This document shows, piece by piece, positions 62,936-64,000 of a DNA stretch of 64,000 nt; the stretch's first letter is position 1; each line of letters begins with the position of its first letter. The position numbers and the translations under genes are program-made. The notes beneath the pieces were generated by a model. The model ran no database searches, had not been told where the DNA came from, and worked only from the letters and a program-made list of their open reading frames with translations. Origin of the DNA: Physella acuta (Eukaryota; Mollusca; Gastropoda; Physidae); NCBI RefSeq assembly GCF_028476545.1, contig NW_026732713.1:309501-373500 (forward strand). Direction: 5' to 3'.

Positions 62936-63225
62936 CATGTAGGTAGGGTGCAAGAGATATTCAACGAGGAGTGGTGTCTACAAGTTATGTATCCCAGTCT
63001 GTTGGAGTGGTTTCTAGGGGGTTGTGATATTAGTTGAATAAATATTTGTCTGTAGGATTGTCATACAGCCTTTGTCTCTTAAATGGCATAGGTATAGTGC
63101 GGGTAGTAGTAGTAGTACGGTCTGTTTATCTAACGGTTGGTATTGAGGTTAGTGTGATGACGCAAGGTTGGATGGGAGAAGGGGAACGGGGTTGCGGACA
63201 AAGGGAAGGGGAAGGGCGAATAGTG
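62936..63225. other. unique spacer between satellite and right arm
   Basis: GC-balanced, G-rich on the plus strand. A 72-codon plus frame at 63034 has no recognised features. Confidence 0.5.
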
Positions 63226-63657
63226 ATAAAAATAACTCACCCAGCCCCTTAATCAATAAAAATTATTGATTTGTACTTTAGAGTGATTAGATTGAATGAT
63301 ATGTATGCTAACGTCATATCATATTTAGTTTTTACGTCATTATTTTGGTGAACTTTAAATGTAGACATTTTAAACGGTGTGTCATTTGACACGACGTACT
63401 ATAACGTTGTTGTTTTTTAAAACTTGAAGTTTATAATCTTAAGCAAATTTTTACTAAGGTGATCAAAAATTAAGATGACAATGTAAGATATAGAAAAAGA
63501 AAATACATTGAGTGGTAAAAATAAAAAATTGTCCTTAGACGTAATGTATTGATTTTTAAAACTTGAAGTTTATAATCTTAAGCAAATTTTAAAGGCGGAG
63601 AGAACTTATAGGTATACATTATCATGGCGACAACAAAAGCGACCTAGTATGAATTTC

Positions 63658-63688
<31 letters not shown>

Positions 63689-64000
63689 TGTGTACGTGTA
63701 TCTCAAAAAAGTGTATCATGTCAACACCTGGACAACCAGTCATAGTCAAAAAGGCCTACTTCATTACAGATCTATAGGAAATCCCTCTTTACATGTACTT
63801 ACGTTAGGAAAAGTAAACTCGGTTGAATCAAAAAATGTATTTAAATATATAGAGTTATAGAACCTTAAAGTTAACATAACAGATAATGAAAAAAAAAAAA
63901 ATAAAATAAAAAAATTAAAATTAAAATCCGCCTCCTCACCCACCTCACTCAGGTGGTAGAGTCTTTTACTATATATCCTTTACTCCTACTCGTGTTCCCC
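63226..64000 (-). repeat. right arm of ~770-bp inverted repeat (reaches window end)
   Basis: Starts at ataaaaataactcacccagc, which pairs with 60603 leftward, and still matches the left arm at the final base. The arm therefore probably continues past the window. Confidence 0.95.

Overview
The window looks like metazoan nuclear DNA, most probably from a mollusc (perhaps a heterobranch or freshwater snail; this placement is inferred, not shown). It is AT-rich, has few genes, and is full of long (TA)n tracts, poly-G tracts, more than twenty unrelated minisatellites and tRNA-derived SINEs. No bacterial-style gene layout is present.

One real protein-coding gene is recognised: complexin, the presynaptic SNARE-binding protein, on the minus strand. 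Three coding exons can be placed exactly, with canonical splice sites and matching phases: 45373-45451 (start codon at 45427), 23518-23678 and 9099-9240. Together they give the first 119 residues, from the MAAFIAKQ N-terminus through the accessory and central helices to the RKKKTPAELAAEA segment. Introns 1 and 2 are about 21.7 kb and 14.3 kb. The last short coding exon (by homology roughly 20-25 residues) was not found. It either lies left of position 1 or is hidden in the AT-rich 1-9098 stretch. The start-codon exon has a splice acceptor in front of it, so at least one 5' non-coding exon should lie to its right.

Layout. 1-7870 is AT-rich, with no gene seen (intron 3 and/or 3' UTR). 7872-10060 holds three abutting minisatellites (21, 38 and 51 bp) wrapped around exon 3; the 51-bp array starts about 20 bp from the exon 3 acceptor. 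10074-23500 is intron 2: SINEs, minisatellites, and a candidate non-autonomous Helitron (15637-17165) inside a (TA)n tract. 23518-23678 is exon 2, with a 55-64 bp minisatellite just upstream of its acceptor. 23700-45372 is intron 1: SINEs, microsatellites, a fold-back element carrying cccgaa motifs (35640-36030), and 37-bp and 36-bp arrays. 45373-57200 is 5' flank or upstream intron with further arrays. 57241-57411 is a small hAT-type MITE with near-perfect 8-bp target duplications. 57634-64000 is a distinct satellite-like domain. It ends in a roughly 770-bp, nearly identical inverted repeat (59829-60603 against 63226-64000) around a 2.3-kb satellite with a 542-bp higher-order period.

No rRNA gene, stand-alone tRNA gene, CRISPR array, operon or retroviral element was recognised. 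Nothing here supports a wholly new multi-gene system. The observations most worth checking are the array of splice-acceptor-like units in front of complexin exon 3 and the inverted-repeat/satellite structure at the right edge.
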